Origin: Semisulcospira habei
Taxonomy: Eukaryota > Mollusca > Gastropoda > Semisulcospiridae
NCBI GenBank assembly: GCA_036245525.1
Contig: BTPG01000003.1
Span: forward strand, 161,379,260 to 161,443,259
Direction: 5' to 3'
Length of the DNA: 64,000 nucleotides
In this document: positions 11,201 to 23,200 of the stretch, piece by piece
Layout: every line of letters starts with the position of its first letter
How positions within the stretch are numbered: the stretch's first letter is position 1
Notes under the pieces: model-generated
Told to the model about the DNA's origin: nothing
Databases searched by the model: none
Seen by the model: only the letters and a program-made list of their open reading frames with translations
Translations under genes and position numbers: made by a program

Positions 11201-14200
11201 CCCATAGCTGAGACCACTGTTCCTCCACCCAGGGGGTGCAGGTGCCGCAGGTGTGACTGGAGGCACAGCCGGAACAGGGGAGGCATACCGCATGCCTGTC
11301 GCTCGGCCAGTGAAAGTCCCCACAGCGCGTGCAGGTTCGCACCTGGTAACTGCAACACATAGGCAAGTTGAGAGGCGAGTGAGCGTGGGTCCGAGGCCAC
11401 GCCAAAACGAGTGCACGCGAATGGTCGAACTCCATAAGGGAGCAATACCACGGCCAGTGCCACTGCCCGGTGCCAAAAAGCGCCAGTTGCGGGCAACAAC
11501 CGAGGCCTTACCTTGCCATAGCGTGAAGGGTGGCGAGGGAACTGTCATGAAGGTAGGAAGAACGCAGCCAGGCAATGGAGGAGTCCACAAACCGGAGGCC
11601 TCAAGCAGCCACCGCAGCGTCCGCACATAATTCAAGGTCGCTCCAAGGAAACCAGTAACTCCACAAAGTCCAAGGGTCCAAAGGTGAAAGAATCCAAGAA
11701 CGACGGGTGCACAACGTACAGCGCCGGTAAATCCAAAGGCTTGAAAAAGAGTCCAATATACAACCGGTACCAACCATACACAGCCGAAACACGACGAGTA
11801 GAAGGCTAGAACACAACCGTTCATGGTAAGCTAAGTGAACGGACTGGTGTGACACCACTAGACACGTGACCGGATGGGGTGGGACGGGAGGCTACTCAGG
11901 GTACCTAGTTACGGCGCCATTAGATTGCCTCCCCTGGTGGTGTAGATACACAATGGAATTTTTGCTGAAATTGTAAGCTAAGTGTACGTTTCCTATCAGT
12001 AATGTCATCAGTAATGTTTTTGAGGAAACAACTGTGGCTTGAATAGTCTCCAAGAAAATGCCAACATTAAAGTTTATGATGGCTGACGGCCAAATGAACG
12101 ACCAGGCCCAGAACATAGACTCACTTTTGCTTCGCACATGCACCAAAAGTCTGAGTCTCCAGGCATGATGTTATATCTGCAGTCAAAATGGTTACGGCTC
12201 TATGCTGAGAGATCCAAAATGACAGACTAGAATATATACGCATGTCAATGAGATTAAAGCAAGGAGACTCACTGTGCTAGCTGGTAGTACCAGTGTATCA
12301 AGTCATCCCACTGTGCATCTGTCAACACTGAGGTCTGCAACAAAGCGTAACACAATTATATTAGAATTGTTGTGTGTTGCTACACAACCAGGGACATAAC
12401 TCTAGCAAGCAGTTACCTAATCCCCAGAGTGGCCTCCCTATCCACCGAGTAACCTCCCTTCCAAATCTCGCGAGAGGCCGTTATTACTAGTTCTATACTT
12501 AGCTGCCATTTTGTTTAGATCCTTCTTTATCAGTCTCCCCGTTATCATCATCTTCTTTGTCCATCCTTAGGCCTTGTTTGTCTTAACATGGCCAGGTAAG
12601 GCCTCGGACATTGCCTCACTCAACGATTGTGGTGAATTGGGGCACTTTCCATGGATTTGCGGCGTTTTGCCGTTCGTTTCAACTTCGTCTTCAATTGTCG
12701 GTTATAACGGTCGTCTGCTTGGTTATGTAGCCTCTGGGCTACGCGCGTTTCCTTTACACTCTGTTCACTGTTGCAGTTTTCTTCTTAAAACGTGCCTCAC
12801 CTTAAAAATTTCCAGTGGCCTAGTGATTTACATCTGTGCTGCGTGCCTTGCTCGGGATGTGCGTCGGACCACACATGTGGTTTTTGTGCTTTATGGGAAG
12901 AAGATCGCTGGTCCGAAATGTGGCAGTTCTACCATCGTCAACGCCCCGTGCAGTCCGACGAAGCGCCTCTTTGCCCAATCACCACCAGCTCTGCCGCTAT
13001 CAGTGTTTCTTCTCGCCGCTTACGGTCTCCGGCTCCCAGTCCCATTCCATCACAGCAATCCCGATCTTCTGTGCCGGGACCCTTGCAGCTCTTTGCCACT
13101 CAAGCGCGGGTGTCGGGACACCGGCCCTCCCGCCGGGGGTGGTTTTACACCAAGTGAGAATTTATGCCCCCGCTCCCATAAGCGTATTTCGCAGCCAGCC
13201 CCGCAGACTCGGCCTTCTAAGACGGGTCTCCAACGGAGGCAACCCCATCATTTTGGGGGGAGGAGACATTGCCTAATTGCACTTTTCCGCCGCAACTTCA
13301 ACAATTGTCGTCACATCACGACTTGTTGCTCGGCGCTTCGGCTCAACCACTGTCTCCTCGCGCCGTGGCTAAAAGCCAGTCACCGCGCACTCGTGCTACA
13401 CTTGGTACGTCCTCTCGACGTGTTTCTCACCCCTCCCATTGGTTTTATTCTCCTTCGTTGTCTCCTATTGCAGGCGTTTCCCTTCGGGATCCTACACCTC
13501 CTTCCGTCCCCTGTCGCTTCTCCTGCCTCCCGTCGCTCGCGACTCTCCTCTCAACGATGGGTGGATCGCCTTCACTCCGAACGGCCTTCGCCAACCTGTC
13601 GCCGCCACCTTCATCGTGCTCCAGAGAGGGGACAGTCCCGGTCCCGTTCCCGTTCTTCTGCTCGTCGCGGTGCGCGCCGCCCGCTTTTACATGAGAGGCG
13701 TCAGAATCTGCCCTCTTCCTTGCGGCGTCGTTCTTCTTCTTCTTCTTCAAATGACAGTAGGAGTTCTCGGCGACCTGGGTCCCTGGACTCCTCCTCCGTC
13801 CCTCGGCGGTCTTTTCCCCGGCCACTACGCGATCGTCGCTCTTTCCAAGGGTCCTGCTCTCCGCGGCGCTTGGCAGCGCCGGTTCAGGAGGATGTTCTTA
13901 GCCTTCATCCGGTGGATTCTGCTTCGACCTTGGGGCTTTACCGCACCTTTCTCCGTCCAGGAGTCCCTTACCCGCAGACTCTCAGCACAGCTGTTTCACT
14001 TCGGGTGTCGAGACTCGACGGTCCTTGGACGAGGCCTCAGGTCTCACTCTCCAATTTCTTCCCCCAGACGCTTGCCCCCCGGCACCTCCTCTGAAGCAGA
14101 AGGCGTCGGCTTCGGTGGATGTTTCCCTTCAACCTAAGCGTTTCAGATCTCTCCCGCAACCACCTGGCTTTTGAGATCTGGCGGAGGCGTTCTCGGCACA

Positions 14201-17200
14201 GTTGCCTCTTGGCAACTTCAAAGAGCCTCTCTTCTTTTCCGATACAAAGTGGCCTGAAGGCGTAGACATTTGCTTCCGCCAATGTTGGTACGCGGGTCAC
14301 TCTCAGGCTTTTGCGTGCCCTTTGCCTTCGCTCAATGACGCGGCGGATTTGCAGGCGGGTGGAGGCCGCTTCGCCTTTGCCCGGGTCCCGCGTGGTTTTG
14401 ATAAAACTGCTGTCCTGATCCGCAACACACTTAATTAAGTAACGTCCTCGCTGTAGGGGTTTTGACCAGCGGAGGTAGATCTTTAACGCCCTGACCGGAT
14501 CTTGTTGGCATACGCCCTGGAGTGTATGTGGGGCCGGCAATGGACGAATAGTGATTGGTTGAGGGGCAGCTGAAGGGAGCCTGTTCAGCCGCCCCTCAAC
14601 CAATCACTATTCATTACTTAATCGAGCTTAACACATTCAAGGCATATGACATTCAGATACACAGCTAAAAGCTGTGGAATCGAATGCTGCAGGTCTCAAA
14701 CTAGTTAAGAAATGAACATACTTCCTCTGGCTTGTCAATGTCCTCATGCTCCCGTTCGGCCAGGTACAGCTCACATTGCAGTATGGCCATCTCCAATACA
14801 CGCAAGGGCACCAGCACACGCTTCTTTCTCCTCTTCTCTGTGGCAGAGGGCCTGTTCACACGTGGGTCTGCATTGAAAGAAAATATTATTTTATTATTTG
14901 TAACATTTTGTGTTAGCATGTTTTACAAATGTTGGAAAAGCATACTTTGTGATCATTTATTGACATTATTTTTTAATACTGACAATGCATTACTGGCTGT
15001 CGGTAGTGTTTTTTGTTGTGATGATTCCCTGATAGAAATGATGATGGGTAGAGTTTTTTGTTGTGATGATTCCCTGATAGACATGATGATGGTAAGTATC
15101 ATAAGTACAAAAATACATTTTCAGCCTCAAGAATGAAGCTAATCAAGAGACTACCTTTCAGCTATATTTCTTGTTTCTTTTTATGTGACAAGTAGTACTG
15201 CAGCCCCCTGTGAATGAAAGGTCCTCAGGCCAGCACAAGCGGCAGTCTGCCCATGTACAGCTGTGCGCTTGCCAGCTGCAGCTGCTGTCAGTCAGTTGGC
15301 CAGCACACAGCTGTACATGGGCTGATTGTGGCCTAATGTCAGCTTGATGACTTTTTGCCTTATGTGACTTAACCCTTTGGCAGTCGGTAGCACTTTTTGT
15401 CAGGACAAGTCCTGCAGGAATCACCGTGACTGAAAGTGCTGCCAACATTCAAAGTTTAACCAATTTAATCTCATGGCCGCATCTGGAGGTGTCACCTAAT
15501 GACTGTAACAGTTGCAGGTGATGGATCGACCATGATAATTCAAGGGTAGTGCCAGATTAGCTTGGTGCCTGAAGGCACCAAGCTAATCTGGCACTACCCT
15601 TCAATTATCATATGATAATTCAAGGGTAGTGCCAGATTAGCTTGGTGCCTGAAGGCACCAAGCTAATCTGGCACTACCCTTGAATTATCATGGTTGATCC
15701 ACTGTAGTGTTTTGGAGCGAAATGGGCTAAGCTTCAAACCTGTCAGAAAGCATGACACTGGTAACAGCACTTCTCAGTATCTAGACTTGTTGCTAAAAGG
15801 TGAGCTTATCCACCCACATTTTGATGCTTCAGGCGCGGCAGGTTGTGAGGCGCTTCCTTCATCCGCTGTCTTCTCTACCGTCTTCCCTTCTGCCTCGCCT
15901 GTGTCTGTAGCTGGAGCTGATGCTGCTTCACCATCAGACTGTTGTGTCTCTGGCTTATGAGAGCAAATACATTTGTTCTCCGAAGTGGTGTTGGGCTTTG
16001 ACCTTGTGCAGTCAGGGTTAGTACAAGCTTCATTTTTGTTTCCAGCATCTGTGTTTGCACTTGCTGAGGAGCTGGGGGTGGGTTCTATTTTGGATGAGGA
16101 TGATGCAGCTGCTGCCGCTTCCTCGGCTTCATAACTGTCCTGGGCTGGGCCGTCCAGAGCCTGATTGACAGCCATCTTCAGAATATTCCTACAAGCTGTC
16201 TGGCGGAAGTCCTCTGCACAATCAATCACAATGGATCAAAATTGTACATATGAACAGTTCTACATAATGCACCCTAAATAGAGAAGTATGACCTTAGATG
16301 TTTCAGTGGTGCATATTAAAGTGTGCCAACTGTGCTATGAATTTGTCAATAAACCAAATCCTTCCTTTCCTGATGCATATAAACAAGAGCCACGGTGGCA
16401 ACTGAATAATCTGGACATCGCAATGATGAGTTCAGTTTTCTAAGATCAAATTCATAGTGTATTTGACACACTTTAAGTGCACCATAAGTATAATTTGCAA
16501 ACTGAAACCTTTGGTGTAGGGAGGGATACATTTTTCACACAATTTGTGGGAAATCTGCCCTGCCTTCCCTGAGGAAAGCAGTATCATTCAGCAGTAAAGT
16601 ACCAACAAACCAAACCTGATTGATTAAGATTAACCCATTTAGCCCCGGGACCCTGCAGCAGGAGATAGATTGATCATGATAATTCATGGGTAGTGCCAAA
16701 TGAGCTTTGCGCCTTCAGGTGCCAAGCTCATCTGGCACTACCCTTGAATTATCATGATCAATCCATCTCCTACAACTGGTACATAGTCATTAGACAATGC
16801 CTCCAAAAGTTTGGAAATGCGGCCGCGGGGCTAAATGGTTGATGAAAAGGAGAACAAACAACCAACCTATAAATGCCTGTTTGTCTTCATCATGGCTCAA
16901 GCGATAGCAGCGAGGGAAGAATTGGTCTGGATCAGCATCCTCAAACCATGGCACGTTCTTCATGTTCACACACAGACCCACCTGTCAATACACACACAAC
17001 ACATGTCTGAAAACTTATTGAAGCCCTTGACCGCTGGGCCGCAAGTTCCAATTCTGAAATCTGAGTAAATTTAATACAAAAAAACACTCATAAATATCCA
17101 GGGCTGGGTAACATCAAACTGACCCCTGCTCCTCCAACGCATCCAGTGTTTAACCTGTTTCAAAGAAAGCACCCACAGTTTTCTACCTTTTAGCCCTTAA

Positions 17201-20200
17201 ACATCCTTTCCTAACTCCCGCATGCGAGGGATCATGAGGATCTGCGCCTCTTGAAGTTGGGCGGTGTTCCATCTTTTTGTCTCACCCAGCCACTAAAAAT
17301 GGTGCAAATAGACTCATTATCTTTTCATCCTGATACACCCATTGTTTGAAATAAATTGGTTTTGATTGATTGATTGTATATTGCTTAACGTCCCGACAGC
17401 AACAAGGCTTTCTCAGGACGTGCCTGCACTGCTTGTTAAAAAATAAAAAATAAACAGAACATTGAATGTATGTCGCCAGCCGGTCAAATACGTTAAATAA
17501 ACCTAACACATGGGGCATAAATAAAGCTAAGACCATTTAGCAACACACATCCAACATCAAGAGCTACAGGCAGTGCAGACAGTAGGGAGAGTTTGAAAAA
17601 GGCAAATACAGGTGAATGGACAATGGGTAGACAGAAACACATGCCCCAGAATAGAGAGAAAAACCCCACCCTGTGGGGCCGACCAGGGTGACCCTGGGAA
17701 CTAAAAAATACCTAACCCCACCCAAGTCCCCCAGGGCAGACCCGGGTGGGGGGTGAAATAAATTGGACTGATAGTTCAATGGCAGAGCCAGAATAGCTTG
17801 GCGCCTGAGGCGCCAAGCTATTCTGGCACCACCCTTGAACTAAAACAGTTAATCTATCTCCTAATCTGTAATGTAGCCTTCACAGGAAAGTAAACAAATT
17901 TTACAAAAACCAGCCTCAGGATGTCATGGGCTAACAAGATCTACCTGAAGCACACGGACATGAGATGCCAGCATGAGGTGTGGATCCTAATGAGCAGGAG
18001 CTCATGAAGATCTATGTCTCTTGCCGTCTGGCATTGTTTACTACATGTGCTCCGGCTGTAAAAGGGCTACATATTTATTTTTAAAAAAACACACTCTATG
18101 ATAGATAATGTATCATAACACCATCAGATTGAGACAGTACAATTGGCTATGCTGTACATGAATTCAAAGTGGCATCAGCAAGAGGCATAGATCCTCATGA
18201 GCCCCCTGCAACTGTGGGGGCTCATGAAGATCTATACCTCTTGCATTTGGGTGGTGTTCAAATTTTCTCAGCACTGAACAGCTTAATTTAATGTAACACT
18301 TACCGACTGATATGGAATGACTTCACTTCTGTACACACCCATTGATAAGCAAAGGCTACATGTCCAGTACTGATTGATAACTTAACCTTTTTCATCCTGA
18401 TACACTCTTGCAAGAAATAAATTTGACTATGGTAGTTAAAGGGTGGTGCCAGAATAGCCTGATGCCTGGGGCACCAAACTATTCTGGCACCACCCTTGAA
18501 CTAAAATGGTTGATCTATCTCCTAATCTGTAATGCAGCCCTCAAATTCAGCTGCAGGATGTAATGGCTTAAACCGTATTATTCGAAATATTAATTTTTCT
18601 CTAAAATATATTTTTTCCAAAAATACTTACCGATGACATTACTGTCTGGAAGTGTCTACTACTTACTCAATTTTAGCCTAAGAACTTGTTGTGTTCCTTC
18701 ACAACCCGGGAGGTACTCGGGGAACCCTCATTAGGGCTGAGAGTAGCCTCCCGTCCCAGTCCAATCAGGCCCCCACTACGTGGCCCAATCACAAATCAGT
18801 CGTGATACTTAGCTTACCAGCGGCAAGCGGGGCAGGTGGGAGGGTCCTTCGAGTAATGTCATCGGTAAGTATTTTTCGAAAAAATATATTTTAGAGAAAA
18901 ATTAATTTGTTTCCTCAAAAACATTACCGATGACATTACTGTCTGGAAGAATGGCGAAAAGGTGGAGGGTGCCGCGCCCAAATACCATCATAAAGGGCAG
19001 ACGACAGAGCCCCACACCCATTTGCCAAACTCCCGACAATTTTAGCTAAGTGCATACCTACGGCGCCTCCGGCGCCGGGAGGGAGTGTTGCGCTGCGGCG
19101 ATGTCCCCCACCAGTGCGAGATTCTCTCGCTGGCCCGACAGATCCCTGAGGTAGAAGCGGGCGAATGTTGACTCTGCCCGCCAGCCCACTGCTGCCACGA
19201 TGTCTCGAACAGCACAATTGCGATCGAAGGTGACACTCGTGGCCATGGCTCGAACCTCGTGTGCGCGGATCCTGAGCCGCCTCACCCCATCATGGGAAAG
19301 ATCCTGATAGGCGGACCGAATGACCCAACGTAGCCAGGAAGATATTGTCTGAGCTGTTATTTCATTTCTTTTGGGGTTCAAAGGTAGAAAGAGGCGTGAT
19401 CGTCCTCGGCGGACGGGCTTGGATCTGCGTAGGTAAATGCGTAAGGCGCGCATGGGATCCTGTTGTCGCGTCTCCTTAGAAAAGGTCGCGTGTTTCAAAG
19501 GCCGAATATTTATGACCTGGGGAGCAGTCAAAGGAGACCGGGTCTTTGCGAGGAAGGCCGGGTCTGTGAGTAATTGTACAGTACCATTCGCTCGGAATTG
19601 GAGGCAGGTAGAACTCGCTGACAGAGCGTGTAGTTCGCTTACCCTGGCCGCCGTGGCTAGGGCCAAAAGGAAGCATGTCTTCCGTGTCACATCAGCGAAG
19701 CGAGCCAGGGAAAGGGGTTCAAATCTGTCCGAATTAAGCCACGTCAAGACCCAGGGTAGGTCCCAGCAAGGAATCATAGAGCGGGGAACCGGATGCTGCA
19801 GGCCAAAATGTGCCATCAGGTCTGCGAGATCTTTACATGCGCCAGGGTCCGGGTGGCCTAGATGACGGTAAGTGTCAGCAATCATGGACAGGTATCCTCG
19901 TATCATGATGGGAGCGAGGCCGAGGTCTCCAAAGAGACAGAGGAAGAAGTTTGCGAGTTGTGGAGTAGTTAATTCGAGGGGAGAGAGATGTTGGTCCGAG
20001 CACCATGACTGGAACACTCTCCACTTGCCCTCGTAAACGCGTCGAGTCGAGGGTTGACGGGCTGAAGCGATCGCCTCCACTGCAGCACCCGAGAAACCTC
20101 TTGCGGTGAGGGCTTGCCGGACAATCTCCAGGCGTGAAGAAGGAGCCTCTCCGGGCACGGGTGGAACAGCGGCTAGCGAGGCTGCTTGAGCATAGTCCTC

Positions 20201-23200
20201 GACGTGGGGAGACGAAGAGGGGGAACCGTGGCGAGATAGAGAAGGTCGGTGGTCCAAGACCTGGTCCAAGAGAACGGGGCGATCAAGAACAGGATCGCGT
20301 TGCAACCTCTGAGCTTGATTAGGACTTTGGGGACGAGAACCGTCGGGGGAAAGGCATACGCAATCATTCCGTCCCACGGAATGGATAGCGCATCGACTGC
20401 CCAGGCTAGAGGGTCTGGAATGGGGGAGACGAAGAGGGGAAGTTGATGATTCCGCCTCGTGGCAAATAAGTCGATCATGGGAGTCTCCCAGTGAGCGCAG
20501 ATCATCTGAAAGATGTCCGGGTGAAGAGTCCATTCCGTGTGGAGGAGTTGGCCGCGTCAAGAGAGGGAGTCGGCCAATACGTTCAAGCGTCCGGGGATAT
20601 GTCGAGCTCGGAGAGAGATGCCGCAGTCCTCGCACCAGCACATCAGGCGGTAGAGGAGAATCCAGAGATCGGGTGAGTGTGTACCTCCCTGCTTCTGAAT
20701 GTATGAGATGACTGTAGTGTTGTCCGACAGGACAAGAAACGTCTGGTGGCAAAGGTGGACTTCCCACACCATGAGCGCTTGCCACACTGCTTGTAGCTCG
20801 AGCCAGTTGATGTGTCTGTCTGTCAGGTCCGGTGTCCAGAGGCCGGACGTCGAAAGGAAACTCGGAAGCAGGTGTGCACCCCACCTAGCGAGACTCGCAT
20901 CCACACAGAGCGAGAGCTGAGGGGGCGGTGAGGCAAGAGGAACTCCCGAAGCTAGCCAAGATGTGTCCATCCAACGCCGTAGGTGAGAGTGAAGGATTGG
21001 AGACACCGGCACCAGGGCATCGAGGTCGCCAGAGGACGGCCTCCAAAGAAGCAGATGTAACTGAAGCGGGCGGGAGTGAAGACGACCCAGGGGGAGGAGA
21101 TCCGCCACTGCATTCATCAAGCCGAGGAGTTGCAGCCAGACTCTGGCGGGAACGGATTCCGACCGGGCAACCCGAGTAGTGAGGGAGGTTAACTTCGTGA
21201 TCCGAGGTTCCGGTAAACACACACGGTTGAGGTCAGTCGCAAATTCCATCCCAAGACGAATAAACCGGCGAGATGGAGAGAGGTCCGACTTGCGGGCATG
21301 GAGTAGAAATCCCAAGCGGGACAAGAACAGGAGTATCCGCAGCACCGACTCCGACGCATTCCTCATGAGAAGGTCGTCTAAGTAGTTGGAGATCGGACTG
21401 GATGAGGACTGTTGAGCCTTGGCTACGACTGCATCCATGATGCGAGTGAAAACCCACGGGCTGAGGTTGAGACCGAAGGGAAGGGCGCGAAACTGGTAGA
21501 TCACGCCTTCGAAAGCGAAGCGGAGATACCGTCTGGATGCCGGATGTATGGGAACATGGAGATACGCATCGGAAAGATCTAGGCTGACTGCAAAATCCAT
21601 GGGTTGCACTGCGGCCCGGAGCGTCCAGGTGCTCTCCATGCGAAAAGTCGGAGCCAGTATAAACTTGTTCTGCGCTGAGAGATCGATGACAGGACGCCAC
21701 TTTCCGTCTGGCTTCGGAACTACGAAGATGCGGCTGTAAAATGCCGGGGAGTCGAGACGAGACACTACCTCCGTGGCAGCCTTCTGTAGAAGCGAGGCTA
21801 CCTCTCCGCGCAAGGCGATAGCTTTTAACTCGTCAGATGGAAGGCCTGTCCACAACGGAGAGCGTCTCAACGGCGGAGGTGAACGGAACGAAATCGAGAG
21901 ACCCTCGGAGATGGTAGTAAGGACCCAAGGGTCGTCCAGTAGCAGCGCCCTCCATACGTCGCTGCAAAGGGCCAGTCTCCCGCCGACCGGAGACTCCCGA
22001 GGGGCCGGCGGGAACAGGGACGGAAGGTAGTCATTGAAACCTGCCGCGCCCTCGACCAGGGTGGCGGGCAGGCTTGGGCCAGGAGGGGATAGAGGTCTGA
22101 ACGGGTTTACTGCGGCCGAAAGCGGGAGCCCTCCTGGGCGCGTTGGAATGACGCGGAATGAAGGTCGAAGAGGGTCTGGAGTTCCGCAGGGCGCGACCCA
22201 CGGCCTTGCGGGTGGCGTGAAAGCGAGAAGTGGTAAAGCGGTTGGGCCAGCGGTCTAAATTTCCATCCTTCACTTTCTGCCAAGTCTCACCAAAGAGGAG
22301 ACGTCCACCAAGAGGAGCCCGACGCAGTTGAGACTTCAAATCAGGGGGCAATCCACGACAGGCTTGTAGAACGGCATCCCGACGCATGAGGTCACAGTTA
22401 GCAGCAGCCGCCATTGCGTTGACGGAAGAGTGATAAGCTGCCCGGTTAGCCGCGACCGCTAGAGCGAGGAGATCACCAAGAAGGGGTGAAGATTCTCGTG
22501 AGTCTTCAATGCGACGAATAAAAGCTTGCGTGAGAAGCTCCATAAAACCCCCACAGGCCAAGGTGTTCCGCACTAGGGACGCCGTCTTATCCAAACCACG
22601 CGGGAAAGTGTAACGTAGCTTAGAGTTGCCGCCAAGCTGCGCCACAACCGGAGGGTCCAACGTGGGAAGTGTGCACTGAAAAGACTGTGAATGGCCCGCG
22701 TACCAAGATTGGCGGAACGCGATGTCATGGTCAGCTGGCCACTTGCGATCCGCAAAAAAGGAGTATTCTTGTGAATCCGTGTGTAGATGAGCGGAGAAGA
22801 AATCCCGCAGATCTTGAAATCCAGGAGGTTGAGGCAGCGACCTGAATCTCTTCTGTTGCCAGTCCGAATCAACAAAGGTGGACACCTTCCGTTTGAGCGG
22901 GGGGGACGGAGGGCACTCGTCTTTCGGGAGGGCGGCCACGATAATACGAGCAGCTTCATTAATGCAAAGAAGCGTTTCCGTGCGCGACGACGAAGGGAGC
23001 GTAGTCGACACAGGCGCATCCGACACATCAGAGCGCGGCGAAAGGGAGCGGCCGCCAAAGTCGAGTAGATTAGAGACCGAATCCTCAGGAAGGAGACTAA
23101 GGGTGTCCTCTTCGCGTGTAGGGAGGGAGATCCGATGGAGGGTCCGTGAGGGAGAAACGGTGCGGAGCCTGTCCGGATGAGAAATTGTAGCCACCGGCGA

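Larger units (their letters stand above)
9539..12032. mobile_element. Chimeric DIRS-like element E with convergent gag segments
   Basis: Seen: the left end carries the 3'-type terminus (tttatttttctttaaaat, then tacttaccgatggcattac) and an ITR of the same subfamily as element H. The right end carries the 5'-type terminus (aatgtttttgaggaaaca) but an ITR of another subfamily. Inside, a gag start on the plus strand (9899-10420) faces a gag start on the minus strand (11435-10767). There is no RT or recombinase. Inferred: recombination of two elements, or template switching during DIRS replication, left an inverted mosaic. Confidence 0.75.
12364..14625 (+). mobile_element. DIRS-like element F: truncated 5' half plus inverted recombinase scrap
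   Basis: Starts abruptly inside an ITR of the E-left/H subfamily (ttgttgtgtgttgctacaca), so the outermost ~70 bp are missing. A plus-strand gag runs to about 14438 and then switches to minus-strand recombinase sequence (about 14446-14545) and a hairpin (14546-14611). No RT. It lies in the 2.4-kb intron between exons 14722 and 12334 and almost fills it. Confidence 0.7.

Noticed and set aside
13445..13825. Minus-strand 126-aa ORF with a Lys run
   Set aside because: Antisense of the Ser/Arg-rich gag region of element F; the Lys run is the complement of a Ser-coding tct repeat.
12574..14094. Single 506-aa plus-strand ORF as one real protein in element F
   Set aside because: Its first half is a shadow frame; the true gag motifs lie in two or three frames, so it is a frameshifted pseudogene rather than one gene.
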